The notes beneath the pieces were generated by a model, which did not search any database, had not been told where the DNA came from, and saw only the letters and a list, made by a program, of their open reading frames with translations. The position numbers and the translations under genes are program-made. A stretch of 46,674 nucleotides of DNA from Ruminococcus sp. (GTDB taxonomy: Bacteria; Bacillota; Clostridia; Oscillospirales; Ruminococcaceae): NCBI GenBank assembly GCA_014799785.1, contig JAAVHI010000070.1, positions 1 to 46,674 on the forward strand. Reading direction: 5' to 3'. Shown here one piece after another: positions 1-7,373 of this stretch; the stretch's first letter is position 1, and each line of letters opens with the position of its first letter.

Positions 1-1
1 A

Positions 2-70
2 CAGGCTTCTCAGTCTATGCTTGCTCAGGCAAATCAGCTGCCTCAGGGCGTTCTCTCGCTCCTCCAGTAA
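2..70 (+). CDS. Flagellin, C-terminal end only (partial)
   Basis: The only open frame running in from the left edge encodes QASQSMLAQANQLPQGVLSL followed by LQ and TAA. This is the characteristic C-terminal D0 helix of bacterial flagellin (FliC/Hag), which packs in the filament core. Only 22 codons are in the window, so the N-terminal helices and the variable domain cannot be assessed. A rho-independent terminator follows 40 bases later, so this is the last gene of its transcript. It implies a motile organism. Family assignment is confident despite the shortness because this tail is very conserved. Confidence 0.88.
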   Translation, partial: QASQSMLAQANQLPQGVLSLLQ

Positions 71-107
71 GTTCTCTAAAGGCATATACCTTGCTCATAC
101 GATTAAT

Positions 108-136
108 AAAGACCTCCCCAATCGGGGAGGTCTTTT
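108..136 (+). terminator. Rho-independent terminator after flagellin
   Basis: A perfect 9-bp stem (GACCTCCCC at 111-119 with GGGGAGGTC at 124-132) has a 4-base loop and is followed by a T run. It lies 40 bases after the flagellin stop codon. Confidence 0.92.
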
Positions 137-197
137 TATGGTTTGATTTTGACAAAAGCGAAGTAATGAAGTAATCATGTATACTATAAATATAAAC

Positions 198-389
198 GTG
201 CCGACGAATGGTTGCTTTCCATGTTTCAGGTTAAACGCCGACTTTGGAAGAGCCGGGCGGTTTTTTGTCTACTTATGTCGCTGTCGTGAAAGGCAAGCCA
301 ACAAAGGGTTACAGCTTACTAATATGTATCCATAAGTTTTGCCCGCCTTTTGTCTGAATGAAAGGGAGCAGCCGTCCGCCGTTGGGCAC
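198..389 (+). ncRNA. Candidate structured non-coding RNA (~192 nt)
   Basis: There is no plausible gene between the flagellin terminator and the metal ATPase. The ends of this segment pair with each other: GTGCCGACG at 198-206 matches CGTT-G-GGCAC at 380-389 with one bulged G. A second helix (GGTTGCT near 210 with AGCAGCC near 368-374) stacks inside it, and TTCAG/CTGAA extends the rod. A TATACT hexamer at 180-185 could be the -10 box; TTGACA at 149-154 is 25 bases upstream, too far for an ordinary promoter. A T-rich stretch follows the closing helix. The long rod closed by its own ends recalls 6S RNA or the raiA-motif RNA of Firmicutes, but I cannot identify the family by sequence. The opposite strand is possible. 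Confidence 0.5.
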
Positions 390-444
390 ACTCTTTTATT
401 ATAGTATCACATATTCAATTGTCAACAAAAGTGCCCATACGTGT

Positions 445-705
445 AATGTCGATACAGGAGCCTTTTTCGTCTCGGAAACAAAGTTTGCCGCCATTGATAA
501 AATGGCGGCAAAGGTAAAGATCAGCCTTTAGGCGAATAGCGGATACAGAAGCAGTTTTCGTCTTGGCAGAGAATTCCCCTTACCGTCAAAGTATGATGGC
601 AAGAGGAAAGGCTCGGCCTTTTGTGCAATGTCGATACAGAAGCTTTTTCCCGTCTCGGAAACAAAGTTTGCCGCCATCACTATAGACGGCGGCAAGCATA
701 AAGGC
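445..705. repeat. Three imperfect tandem copies of a ~91-bp hairpin-bearing unit
   Basis: Copies at 445-494 and 627-677 share a ~50-base block containing TGTCGATACAG, TCTCGGAAACAAAG and TTTGCCGCCAT. A degenerate third copy (535-566) lies between them. Each copy is followed on the plus strand by a hairpin: 487-510 (GCCGCCATT/AATGGCGGC), 580-602 (decayed) and 669-694 (TGCCGCC/GGCGGCA). The hairpins are about 91 bases apart. No coding frame is apparent. The copy nearest the ATPase gene probably doubles as its terminator. Confidence 0.75.
656..694 (-). terminator. Probable terminator of the metal-efflux operon
   Basis: On the minus strand, TGCCGCC/GGCGGCA forms a 7-bp stem about 30 bases after the ATPase stop codon and is followed by AAACTTTGTTT. 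The T tract is interrupted, so termination may be partial; the two further repeat hairpins downstream could back it up. Confidence 0.55.
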
Positions 706-724
706 TCTTTATTGTTTCACTGCT

Positions 725-2815
725 TCACTTCTTAGCACGAAGCGCGTTTGCCACGGCGATAAGACACACTCCCACGTCGGCGAAAACTGCCGCCCACATT
801 GTGGTAAGTCCCAGCGCCGAAAGTATCAGCACCGCCGCCTTTACCGCAAGAGAGAACGCTATATTCTGCACGGCGATACCCTTCGTCTTTTTGGAAATGC
901 GTATCGCTTCTATCAGTTTAGACGGCTCGTCGGTCATTATTACCGCGTCCGCAGCCTCAATAGCCGCGTCCGAACCGATACCGCCCATTGCAACGCCCGC
1001 GTCCGCACGCATAAGTACGGGAGCGTCGTTTATTCCGTCGCCGACAAAAACGGTCTTGTTTTTCTTCTTTTTAAGAGAATTCTTTTCGATTATATCCTCA
1101 ACGGCCTTTACCTTTCCGTCGGGCAGAAGCTCTGCGTGCCATTCGTCAAGACCAAGCTTTTTCGCCGTAACGTCTGCGGCGGACTGTCTGTCGCCCGTAA
1201 GCATGACGGTTCTGATACCCGCCTTTTTCAGCTCGGACACGGTTTTTTCCGCGTCCGCTTTTATTTTGTCGGAAATAACAACTACGCCCTTATAAACACC
1301 GTTTTCCGCAACGAATATCAGCGTTCCCGCCGCTTCCACTGCGGGTATTTCCGCAACGCCGTTTTCGTCCATAAGCTTTTTGTTTCCCGCAAGAATTGTC
1401 CTGCCGTCAATAACGGCTTTAACTCCCCTGCCCGCAAGCTCGGTGATCTCCGCCTTTTCGGGAGTACCGCCGAAACGTCTCATTACAGCCGCAGCCGCAG
1501 GGTGGTTTGAAGCCTGCTCTGCCGCAGCCGCAAGCTTCAGAAGCTCCTCCTCGGAGCAATTAACGGGGATAATTTCGGTAATATCGAATGTGCCGTCGGT
1601 AAGCGTTCCCGTCTTGTCGAAAACCACCGTGCCGCAGTCCGCAAGCTGCTCCATTGTCACGCCGCCTTTGATGAGTATTCCCTTTGCGGACGCGCCGCCG
1701 ATACCGCCGAAAAAGCTTAAGGGTACGGAAATAACCAGCGCGCAGGGACAGGATACTACCAAGAATGAGAGTGCGCTGTAGATGTACCGCTGATCGTAGC
1801 CGCTTACTATGGTGGGAACTATGGCAAGAAGCAGCGCGGCGATTACCACGCAGGGGGTGTACCAGCGGGCAAAGCGTGTTATGAACTGCTCCGTTCTGGC
1901 TTTTTTCGCGGAGGCGTTTTCAACCATTTCAAGGATTTTCGTTACCGTGGATTCGCCGAAAGGCTTTGTTACCCGAACCTCAATAAGTCCGCTGAGATTA
2001 ACGCAGCCGCTCATTACCTCGTCCCCCTCGGAAAGCTGGGCGGGAACGCTTTCTCCCGTAAGAGCGGAGGTGTCAGCAGTAGTGCTTCCCGAAACGATAA
2101 CGCCGTCCAGAGGTATCTTTTCACCTGCTCTGACAACGATTATCTCGCCCGTCTCAACTGTTTCGGGAGGTACCTGCTCAACGTCCGCGCCCCGCTTTAC
2201 CGAAGCAATGTCGGGACGTATATCCATAAGGGACGAAACGCTTTTCCGCGACCGTCTTACAGCGCAGTCCTGCAAGGTCTCGCCAAGCTGATACAGTATC
2301 ATTACCGCAACGCCCTCGGGGTACTCGCCGATACAGAAAGCTCCTAAAGAAGCAACCGCCATAAGAAAACATTCGTCAAAGGGTCTGCCGCGGAGGATAT
2401 TTTTTCCTGCGGTGATAAGCACGTCAAGACCTATTATAAAGTATGCCGCAAGGAATATCCACAAAGCGTAGGCGCTTTCGCGGAAGATAAGTCCCACAGC
2501 AAACACGACCGCCGACACTGCGATACGCACGGCCATGACCCTTACGTCGGAATCCTCGTCTTCGTCATCGTCGGCTATAGGCGCGGACGCGTTTTCAAGA
2601 AGCATTACCTCAACGTCGGGCTCCATTGACGCGGTAATTCTCTGCACCTCTTTAAGCACAGCCTCGCCGCTTTCGTTTGCAACGGTAAGGGAAAGCTTCT
2701 TTGCCATAAAGTTCATTCCTGCCTCTTTTACAAAGGGTATCTTTTCCGTTTCGGCGCGTATCTTTTCCGCGCAGTTGGGACAGTCCAGATTTTTCATATA
2801 TAAAACCATTTCCAT
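725..2815 (-). CDS. cadA: Heavy-metal-translocating P1B-type ATPase (CadA/ZntA-like)
   Basis: A 696-residue membrane pump that exports soft divalent metals (Zn, Cd or Pb expected) at the cost of ATP. The N-terminus carries a heavy-metal-associated domain with CPNC at residues 12-15, followed by an acidic linker (ADDDEDEDSD) and membrane helices. The transmembrane CPC motif (SCPCAL) is near residue 354, the phosphorylation motif DKTGTLT near 397, the P1B-specific SNHP motif in the nucleotide domain, and GDGINDAP near 590. CPC plus linkage to an ArsR-type repressor favours a Zn/Cd/Pb pump over a copper pump. AAAGGAG precedes the ATG. It is the last gene of a three-gene operon. Exact metal specificity is inferred. 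Confidence 0.95.
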   Translation of the reverse strand: MEMVLYMKNLDCPNCAEKIRAETEKIPFVKEAGMNFMAKKLSLTVANESGEAVLKEVQRITASMEPDVEVMLLENASAPIADDDEDEDSDVRVMAVRIAVSAVVFAVGLIFRESAYALWIFLAAYFIIGLDVLITAGKNILRGRPFDECFLMAVASLGAFCIGEYPEGVAVMILYQLGETLQDCAVRRSRKSVSSLMDIRPDIASVKRGADVEQVPPETVETGEIIVVRAGEKIPLDGVIVSGSTTADTSALTGESVPAQLSEGDEVMSGCVNLSGLIEVRVTKPFGESTVTKILEMVENASAKKARTEQFITRFARWYTPCVVIAALLLAIVPTIVSGYDQRYIYSALSFLVVSCPCALVISVPLSFFGGIGGASAKGILIKGGVTMEQLADCGTVVFDKTGTLTDGTFDITEIIPVNCSEEELLKLAAAAEQASNHPAAAAVMRRFGGTPEKAEITELAGRGVKAVIDGRTILAGNKKLMDENGVAEIPAVEAAGTLIFVAENGVYKGVVVISDKIKADAEKTVSELKKAGIRTVMLTGDRQSAADVTAKKLGLDEWHAELLPDGKVKAVEDIIEKNSLKKKKNKTVFVGDGINDAPVLMRADAGVAMGGIGSDAAIEAADAVIMTDEPSKLIEAIRISKKTKGIAVQNIAFSLAVKAAVLILSALGLTTMWAAVFADVGVCLIAVANALRAKK

Positions 2816-2834
2816 AATAATGCTCCTTTCAAGA

Positions 2835-3434
2835 TTATTTTTGCACTTTAATCACGCCGAAAGCCACAGGGACAAGTCCGCTTATTTTTGTGACCTTTAC
2901 CGGCCCACAGCCGCAGTCCTTAAGCATTTTCGTGTAGCTTTCCATCGTGTAGGAGGCAAAAGCTTTGTAGCCTAAAAGCGTATAAATTTTTATCAGCGGG
3001 TTGCTGTTTTTTGCCATGAAAGTTGGCACTATCACCCTGCCGCCCTGCTTTGTAACGCGGCATAATTCCTTTACGGCTTTTTCAGGCTCTTCCAGCAGAT
3101 GCAGGACATTCCCCGCCATTGAAACGTCGTATGTATTATCCTCGTCGGGGAGGGAAAAAATATCCCGTTCGCCGAATGAAATATTTTTTATTCCCTTTTT
3201 CGCGGACTTTTTCTTTGCCCTTTCAAGCATTGGCAGGGACATATCGGTGCATAAAACGTGTCCCGCCTTTTTCGCCGCCGCAACGGAAAGCTCTCCCGTT
3301 CCCGCCGCGCAGTCAAGGACGTTTGCGCCATCGGGGACAACGGCCTTTACTCCCTCCAGCATATCTTTATAGGATTTTGGGTTCATGCTTTCCGCAAAGT
3401 CGTAAAGCCATGCAATTTTATCCCAGAATGTCAT
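2835..3434 (-). CDS. SAM-dependent class I methyltransferase (UbiE/Methyltransf_11-like)
   Basis: A 199-residue cytosolic methyltransferase. Motif I is NVLDCAAGTGELS, with an acidic residue after beta 2 (LCTDMSLPML) and motif III-like DVSMAGNVLHLLEEPEKAV, typical of UbiE-like folds. The start is MTFWDKIAWLYD, because GGGGTGAT lies 7 bases upstream and it begins 13 bases after the repressor stop. Its substrate is unknown. Its place between metal repressor and pump suggests induction by metal and possibly a role with metalloids or thiols, but the conserved cysteines of arsenite methyltransferase ArsM are not evident, so arsenic methylation is not supported. Confidence 0.85.
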   Translation of the reverse strand: MTFWDKIAWLYDFAESMNPKSYKDMLEGVKAVVPDGANVLDCAAGTGELSVAAAKKAGHVLCTDMSLPMLERAKKKSAKKGIKNISFGERDIFSLPDEDNTYDVSMAGNVLHLLEEPEKAVKELCRVTKQGGRVIVPTFMAKNSNPLIKIYTLLGYKAFASYTMESYTKMLKDCGCGPVKVTKISGLVPVAFGVIKVQK

Positions 3435-3447
3435 AAGTATCACCCCA

Positions 3448-3837
3448 TTATTCCATAATATGCTCGAACGCCTGATCGAAGATAGTCTGGATATGTTTAT
3501 CCGCAAGGGAGTAGAACACCGTCTTGCCCTCGCGGCGGTACTTCACGAGACGCGCCTGCTTCAGCACCCGAAGCTGGTGGGATATAGCGGACTGAGTCAT
3601 GTTCAGCACTCCCGCAATATCGCACACGCACATCTCGCTCTCAAACAGGGCGCAGATTATGCGTACTCTGGTGGAATCTCCGAACACCTTGAAAAGCTCC
3701 GCAACGTCATAGAGAAGCTCCTCGTCGGGAAGCTTTTCCGCAACCGCCTTTACGATATCGGGATTGGACTGTTCTGTTTGCTCGGATTTAAGCTCCTCGT
3801 CCACAGCGTCTGCGGTTGTATTTTTGTTATCTGCCAT
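3448..3837 (-). CDS. ArsR/SmtB-family metal-sensing repressor (CadC/CzrA-like)
   Basis: A 129-residue winged-helix repressor. The core runs from LFKVFGDSTRVRIICALFE through MCVCDIAGVLNMTQSAISHQ (recognition helix) to the wing KYRREGKTVFYSL. MCVCD matches the alpha-3 ELCVCD metal site of ArsR/CadC proteins. The C-terminal DKHIQTIFDQAFEHI resembles the alpha-5 zinc site of SmtB/CzrA. The start is taken as ATG at 3837 (MADNKNTT); an upstream in-frame ATG at 3849 lies inside the hairpin of the leader element. The N-terminal ~40 residues are acidic and poorly conserved. It is first in the operon and presumably autoregulated through the operator at 3994-4015. Confidence 0.92.
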   Translation of the reverse strand: MADNKNTTADAVDEELKSEQTEQSNPDIVKAVAEKLPDEELLYDVAELFKVFGDSTRVRIICALFESEMCVCDIAGVLNMTQSAISHQLRVLKQARLVKYRREGKTVFYSLADKHIQTIFDQAFEHIME

Positions 3838-3972
3838 AATTATGACCATTTTCCCGTTAGGGAAAATGTGTCCTCCTTTCTAACGATGTTTTGTGGTTTT
3901 GCGTCAGCAAAATTTCGAGCTTTAGCGAGAAAACCAAAACTCGTAGTTTGAAAAATCAAAGATTTTTCAAAC
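3835..3972 (-). repeat. Repeated ~138-bp leader element, copy 1
   Basis: This stretch aligns over its whole length with 9707-9843, ending in both cases exactly at a start codon. Read on the minus strand it has three hairpins: GTTTGAAAAATC/GATTTTTCAAAC, TTTTGC/GCAAAA, and ATTTTCCC-TAAC-GGGAAAAT. AAAGGAGG lies just before the last hairpin, so the ribosome binding site sits 34 bases from the chosen ATG unless the hairpin is folded, which leaves about 14. It supplies the whole 5' UTR next to the repressor gene. Confidence 0.8.
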
Positions 3973-3993
3973 TTTATCACTTCCTGAGATTAT

Positions 3994-4015
3994 CATATGA
4001 ATTATTGTTCATATG
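3994..4015. promoter_or_regulatory. ArsR/SmtB-type operator
   Basis: A perfect inverted repeat, CATATGAA-N6-TTCATATG, lies upstream of the ArsR-family gene. This matches the ATATGAA-N6-TTCATAT type palindromes bound by SmtB/CzrA/CadC repressors. It is 22 bases beyond the leader element, in the expected promoter region of the operon. Confidence 0.82.
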
Positions 4016-4261
4016 TATTGTAAATCATTTGAGCATATATTTATACAGACAAAAGGTAAATTAAATATGTACAATATGTAAATTACACCGGAATTGTAAA
4101 ATAAACAGGCAGGTTGCAAAAAATTAACCAAATAGAAATAATTTTGTGCTAAACTGTAAAAAAGTGTGCCTGCGCGTTTACGCGGGCTGCCGTCCGTTTC
4201 CGATAAGCGGACGGAAACAACGCTTGCCGCACCGACCGAACGTAACAGGGAGATTCGCCGA

Positions 4262-5434
4262 ATGAAAAAAAATACCGAAAAGTATAAAAAAACACATACT
4301 CAGGAACCCGACGACGACCGTCTGAACTGGCGGTATCAGGATAAACAGTACAACGAAAGCTTCAAAAAATGGCGCAGGGAAAAACAAAATTCGGTGGGCT
4401 TCTACTTTGTGGCAAAGCCTGACAGGCTCACCTATCAGGACGGTCTGGGCTTCATCAACGATTACCCCGAAGCACGGGAGGCGAAAGCTTTCCGCAAGGT
4501 GCTTGCCGTTCTCGGACTGATACTTATTTATCACGTGACGGTGGACGTTTTCTTTACCTATCTGCTTCCGTTTATTATGGAAAAAATGGGGATGAATATT
4601 TACTACAGCATTTTTTCGGGACAGCGCTACGGCAGCAGCACCATTATAATGCTTCTGGATATCCTGTCTCAGGTGCTGGGACGGGTCGTCCCGGCGGCTG
4701 TTCTCGTGAAACACCTTGAAATACCCCTTTCCGTAATACTTCCCACGAGCATAACCAATAAGTCCATGTTCAGGTTTGCCGCCCCCGCGGCTCTGCTGGT
4801 CGCTTCGGTATGCTCGTTAATGTCGTATTTCTACGACAGGGTGCTTTCCGTTTTCAAGATCGACACCGAAAGCTCCTACGCAGTATCCGGAAGCGCGGAG
4901 GAAATAATGTACGCTGTAATTATCCATCTCCTTATCATTCCGGTAATAAGCGAACTGTGTACCCACGGTGTGGTGCTCCAGCTTGTCAGACAGTTCGGCG
5001 ACGGCACCGCACTGTTCTTCGCAAGTCTTATTATTGCCGCCTCGACCTATGATATTGTGCAGATGCCGTTTGCGGCGGTCACATCTTTTGTGGCGGGATA
5101 TTTTATCATACGCACAGGCTCCGTAATAACGGGGATAATCATGCGCATAGTTACAAGAGCGTACATTTACGCGCTCTGCTGTATAAGATACTATACCGAG
5201 CCGCTGTACGGCACGACCGTTATGACGGCGTTCATATTCCTGACGCTTACGGTCGGACTTGTTTCGGTGATATGGTTCCTGTATAACCGCAGTGACCGTT
5301 TTACCATGACGATAAGACCGAGCTATATGTCTTTCAGCAGCAAAATACTCGAAGCGGCTACAAGCATACCCATAGTAATATGGATCGCAATGACGTTTCT
5401 CGTTACCGCGGTCAATATTAAATTTACATCATAG
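4262..5434 (+). CDS. Multi-pass membrane protein, degenerate CPBP (Abi)-like
   Basis: A 390-residue protein with a charged hydrophilic N-terminus (about 75 residues, Lys/Asp/Arg rich) followed by about eight hydrophobic segments. The stretch PVISELCTHGVVLQLVRQFG resembles the EExxxR region of CPBP intramembrane glutamic proteases, and the later helices fit that fold. The first glutamate and the arginine are not in their usual places, so protease activity is doubtful. The start is the ATG at 4262, with AGGGAG upstream; a longer frame upstream has no ribosome binding site. It sits 14 bases before tadA and is probably co-transcribed. The function is unknown. Confidence 0.7.
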   Translation: MKKNTEKYKKTHTQEPDDDRLNWRYQDKQYNESFKKWRREKQNSVGFYFVAKPDRLTYQDGLGFINDYPEAREAKAFRKVLAVLGLILIYHVTVDVFFTYLLPFIMEKMGMNIYYSIFSGQRYGSSTIIMLLDILSQVLGRVVPAAVLVKHLEIPLSVILPTSITNKSMFRFAAPAALLVASVCSLMSYFYDRVLSVFKIDTESSYAVSGSAEEIMYAVIIHLLIIPVISELCTHGVVLQLVRQFGDGTALFFASLIIAASTYDIVQMPFAAVTSFVAGYFIIRTGSVITGIIMRIVTRAYIYALCCIRYYTEPLYGTTVMTAFIFLTLTVGLVSVIWFLYNRSDRFTMTIRPSYMSFSSKILEAATSIPIVIWIAMTFLVTAVNIKFTS

Positions 5435-5448
5435 GCGGTGTTTATGCT

Positions 5449-6396
5449 TTGAAAAGCGATGAATACTATATGAGCATTGCCCTCGCGCTTGCGGAGGAGG
5501 CCGCTGCCGACGGAGAAACTCCAGTAGGCGCAGTCGTTGTCCGCAGGGACGGCTTTATCGCGGGCAGAGGCAGAAACCGCCGCGAAAAGGGCAGGAACGC
5601 TCTTTACCACGCGGAGATACTTGCGGTAGACGAAGCCTGCCGCACCTTGGGAGGCTGGCGGCTGAACGGCTGCACGCTTTACGTTACTCTTGAACCGTGC
5701 ATGATGTGCAGCGGAGCAATATTGAGTTCACGTCTGGACAGAGTGGTTTTCGGCGCGTATGACAAAACAGGAGAAACAACGCTGTCGGAGCTTGCTGGAA
5801 ACCGCGTTTCCGTCACGGGCGGAGTATCGGAAGCCGAGTGCAGCGAATTGATGAAAAAATTTTTTGATAGACTGAGGAGTGAGCGGAAAATGTCCAAACT
5901 TAACTTTACCGAAGCGGTCACCGACGCGCAGATCGAAGCCGCGGCGGCTCTTGCGGACGAGATATGGCATGAGTTTTTTCCGTCGGTGCTGAGCGCGGAG
6001 CAGATCGACTATATGGTGGAAAAATTTCAGTCGGCGCGCGCTATGAAAGAACAGATGGCTTCGGAGGGCTACAAGTACTTCCTGCTGTTCGGCGGCGGAG
6101 AACGTGTGGGCTACACGGCGATAAAGCACGACAGCGACGGGAGGTTGTTCCTGTCAAAGCTGTACGTCAAAAAGGAGCACCGCGGCAAGGGCTATGCAAC
6201 GGAGGTTTTCGAGTTCCTGAAACGGTACTGCCGCGAAAACGGACTCAGCGCGGTCTGGCTGACGGTCAATAAGCACAACAAAATAGCGATTTCCGTGTAC
6301 GAAAAGCGGGGCTTCCGCAAAATTGGCGAGGGCGTGACCGATATCGGAAACGGCTTTGTTATGGACGACTACTATTTTCAGCTCGACGTTGACTGA
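5449..6396 (+). CDS. tadA: tRNA adenosine deaminase TadA fused to GNAT acetyltransferase
   Basis: A 315-residue two-domain protein. Residues 1-147 are TadA, which makes the wobble inosine of tRNA-Arg(ACG): zinc and catalytic motifs HAE at 54-56 and PCMMC at 83-87 are intact. Residues 148-315 are a GNAT N-acetyltransferase with the acetyl-CoA loop EHRGKGYAT and the NKHNKIAISVYEKRGF motif. The frame is open through the junction (LRSERKMSK), with AGGAG and an ATG at 5890, so the GNAT half could also be made alone. The start is TTG at 5449, preceded by AGGCGGTG at good spacing; the next ATG is seven codons later. The GNAT substrate is unknown. Confidence 0.9.
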   Translation: MKSDEYYMSIALALAEEAAADGETPVGAVVVRRDGFIAGRGRNRREKGRNALYHAEILAVDEACRTLGGWRLNGCTLYVTLEPCMMCSGAILSSRLDRVVFGAYDKTGETTLSELAGNRVSVTGGVSEAECSELMKKFFDRLRSERKMSKLNFTEAVTDAQIEAAAALADEIWHEFFPSVLSAEQIDYMVEKFQSARAMKEQMASEGYKYFLLFGGGERVGYTAIKHDSDGRLFLSKLYVKKEHRGKGYATEVFEFLKRYCRENGLSAVWLTVNKHNKIAISVYEKRGFRKIGEGVTDIGNGFVMDDYYFQLDVD

Positions 6397-6410
6397 GGAA
6401 AGGATAGCTT

Positions 6411-6656
6411 ATGCTTGAAAAAATTTTTGCGGCGGCCGTAAAAGCCGCGGCATTTTTATGTGCAGTGACAGCGGCAGTAATGCTTCCCGCTGCTGCTGCG
6501 GAGCTTTTTATTAAGCGCGGACGCGTTCAAGGCGAAAAATTCAACGGTGATATGTATATTTTCGGGAGAAAATCAAATCCTAAAACCGTGTTTATTACAA
6601 ATGTTACCCCTGTAAATTTTGCCAAAGATGTAATTAAAAGGCATTTTGGTGGTTAA
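6411..6656 (+). CDS. Small hypothetical protein with one membrane segment
   Basis: An 81-residue protein preceded by GGAAAGGATAGCTT, a credible ribosome binding site, 14 bases after the tadA fusion. Residues 5-30 are hydrophobic and Ala-rich (one helix or an uncleaved signal anchor). The rest is basic (FIKRGRVQGEKFNG, FGRKSNPKTVFITNVTPVNF). No family is recognised. It probably belongs to the tadA transcript. Confidence 0.6.
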   Translation: MLEKIFAAAVKAAAFLCAVTAAVMLPAAAAELFIKRGRVQGEKFNGDMYIFGRKSNPKTVFITNVTPVNFAKDVIKRHFGG

Positions 6657-6823
6657 AATTGTAAAATATTTGCCGTACAGAAGCGGTGAAAATCGTTCAA
6701 AAAAAATTTATATCCATCTATCGTGTAAACTCACCAACAAATCAAAATATGTGTCATAATAAGATTATTGGATTATGTGTAATTTGTGCAGTTGTATTTT
6801 TCTTGATTTTAGGGAGGATTCCG

Positions 6824-7123
6824 ATGAATCTTAGAATTCGTGATTTACGCGAGGACAACGATTTGTACCAGCGTCATATTGCCGAGTACCTCGGCTGTAA
6901 ACAGCAGACATATTCGAGATACGAGACGGGCGAGCTCGAACCGTCTCTGCCCGTTATGGCTAAGCTTGCGGCGTTCTATAAAACAAGCGTTGATTTTCTT
7001 ATGGGTCTTACCGATGTGAGAGACCCCTATGAGCCCGCGGCAAACAAGCAGGAAATAGGCGATATTTTTGCAAACAGCAAAAACAAAGGCAGAGGCAAGA
7101 GCAGAAAGCCCAAGGAGCAGTAA
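6824..7123 (+). CDS. XRE-family helix-turn-helix regulator
   Basis: A 99-residue DNA-binding protein. Residues 1-60 are a Cro/CI-type HTH (MNLRIRDLREDNDLYQRHIA, then QQTYSRYETGELEPSL and AAFYKTSVDFLMGLTD). The C-terminal tail is basic (NKGRGKSRKPKEQ). ATG at 6824 follows AGGGAGG with a 6-base spacer; a longer upstream frame starts without a ribosome binding site. A strong terminator follows. The target is unknown; there is no obvious partner gene next to it. Confidence 0.85.
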   Translation: MNLRIRDLREDNDLYQRHIAEYLGCKQQTYSRYETGELEPSLPVMAKLAAFYKTSVDFLMGLTDVRDPYEPAANKQEIGDIFANSKNKGRGKSRKPKEQ

Positions 7124-7199
7124 CAAAGCTTTTACGGACAAAATGAATATTCGGTGTAATACGGCACAATTGCAGGTGCTGCTGCCGTTATGCCATTTG

Positions 7200-7226
7200 A
7201 AAACGACGCGGAAGGCGTCGTTTTTT
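7200..7226 (+). terminator. Rho-independent terminator
   Basis: AACGACGC/GCGTCGTT stem followed by a run of T, 77 bases after the XRE stop codon. Confidence 0.9.
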
Positions 7227-7307
7227 GATCAGCATGGCACACGTAAACGGTTTGCTGTTTTCCGTGAAGCCGAACAAAAAACAGCCGCCGCGGCTTTATT
7301 ATTTTCC

Positions 7308-7336
7308 TTGCAAAATTCGCTTGTATATGATATAAT
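7308..7336 (+). promoter_or_regulatory. Promoter of the U32-like gene
   Basis: TTGCAA and TATAAT are separated by exactly 17 bases, with the -10 box ending 37 bases before the start codon. Confidence 0.75.
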
Positions 7337-7373
7337 AATTAGTATCATAAAAACGGAAGTTGTGTGATCTGCT

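Noticed and set aside
149..185. TTGACA (149-154) and TATACT (180-185) as a normal sigma-70 promoter for the candidate RNA
   Set aside because: The spacer is 25 bases, well outside the working range; only the -10-like box is retained as a weak hint.
445..705. The three ~91-bp repeats as a CRISPR array
   Set aside because: The repeats are too few, too long and degenerate, with internal hairpins, and no cas genes are present.
801..2291. Several long plus-strand open frames across the metal ATPase gene
   Set aside because: They are antisense shadows; the minus-strand frame has all P-type ATPase motifs and a ribosome binding site, while the plus-strand frames are Ser/Ala-rich without recognisable domains.
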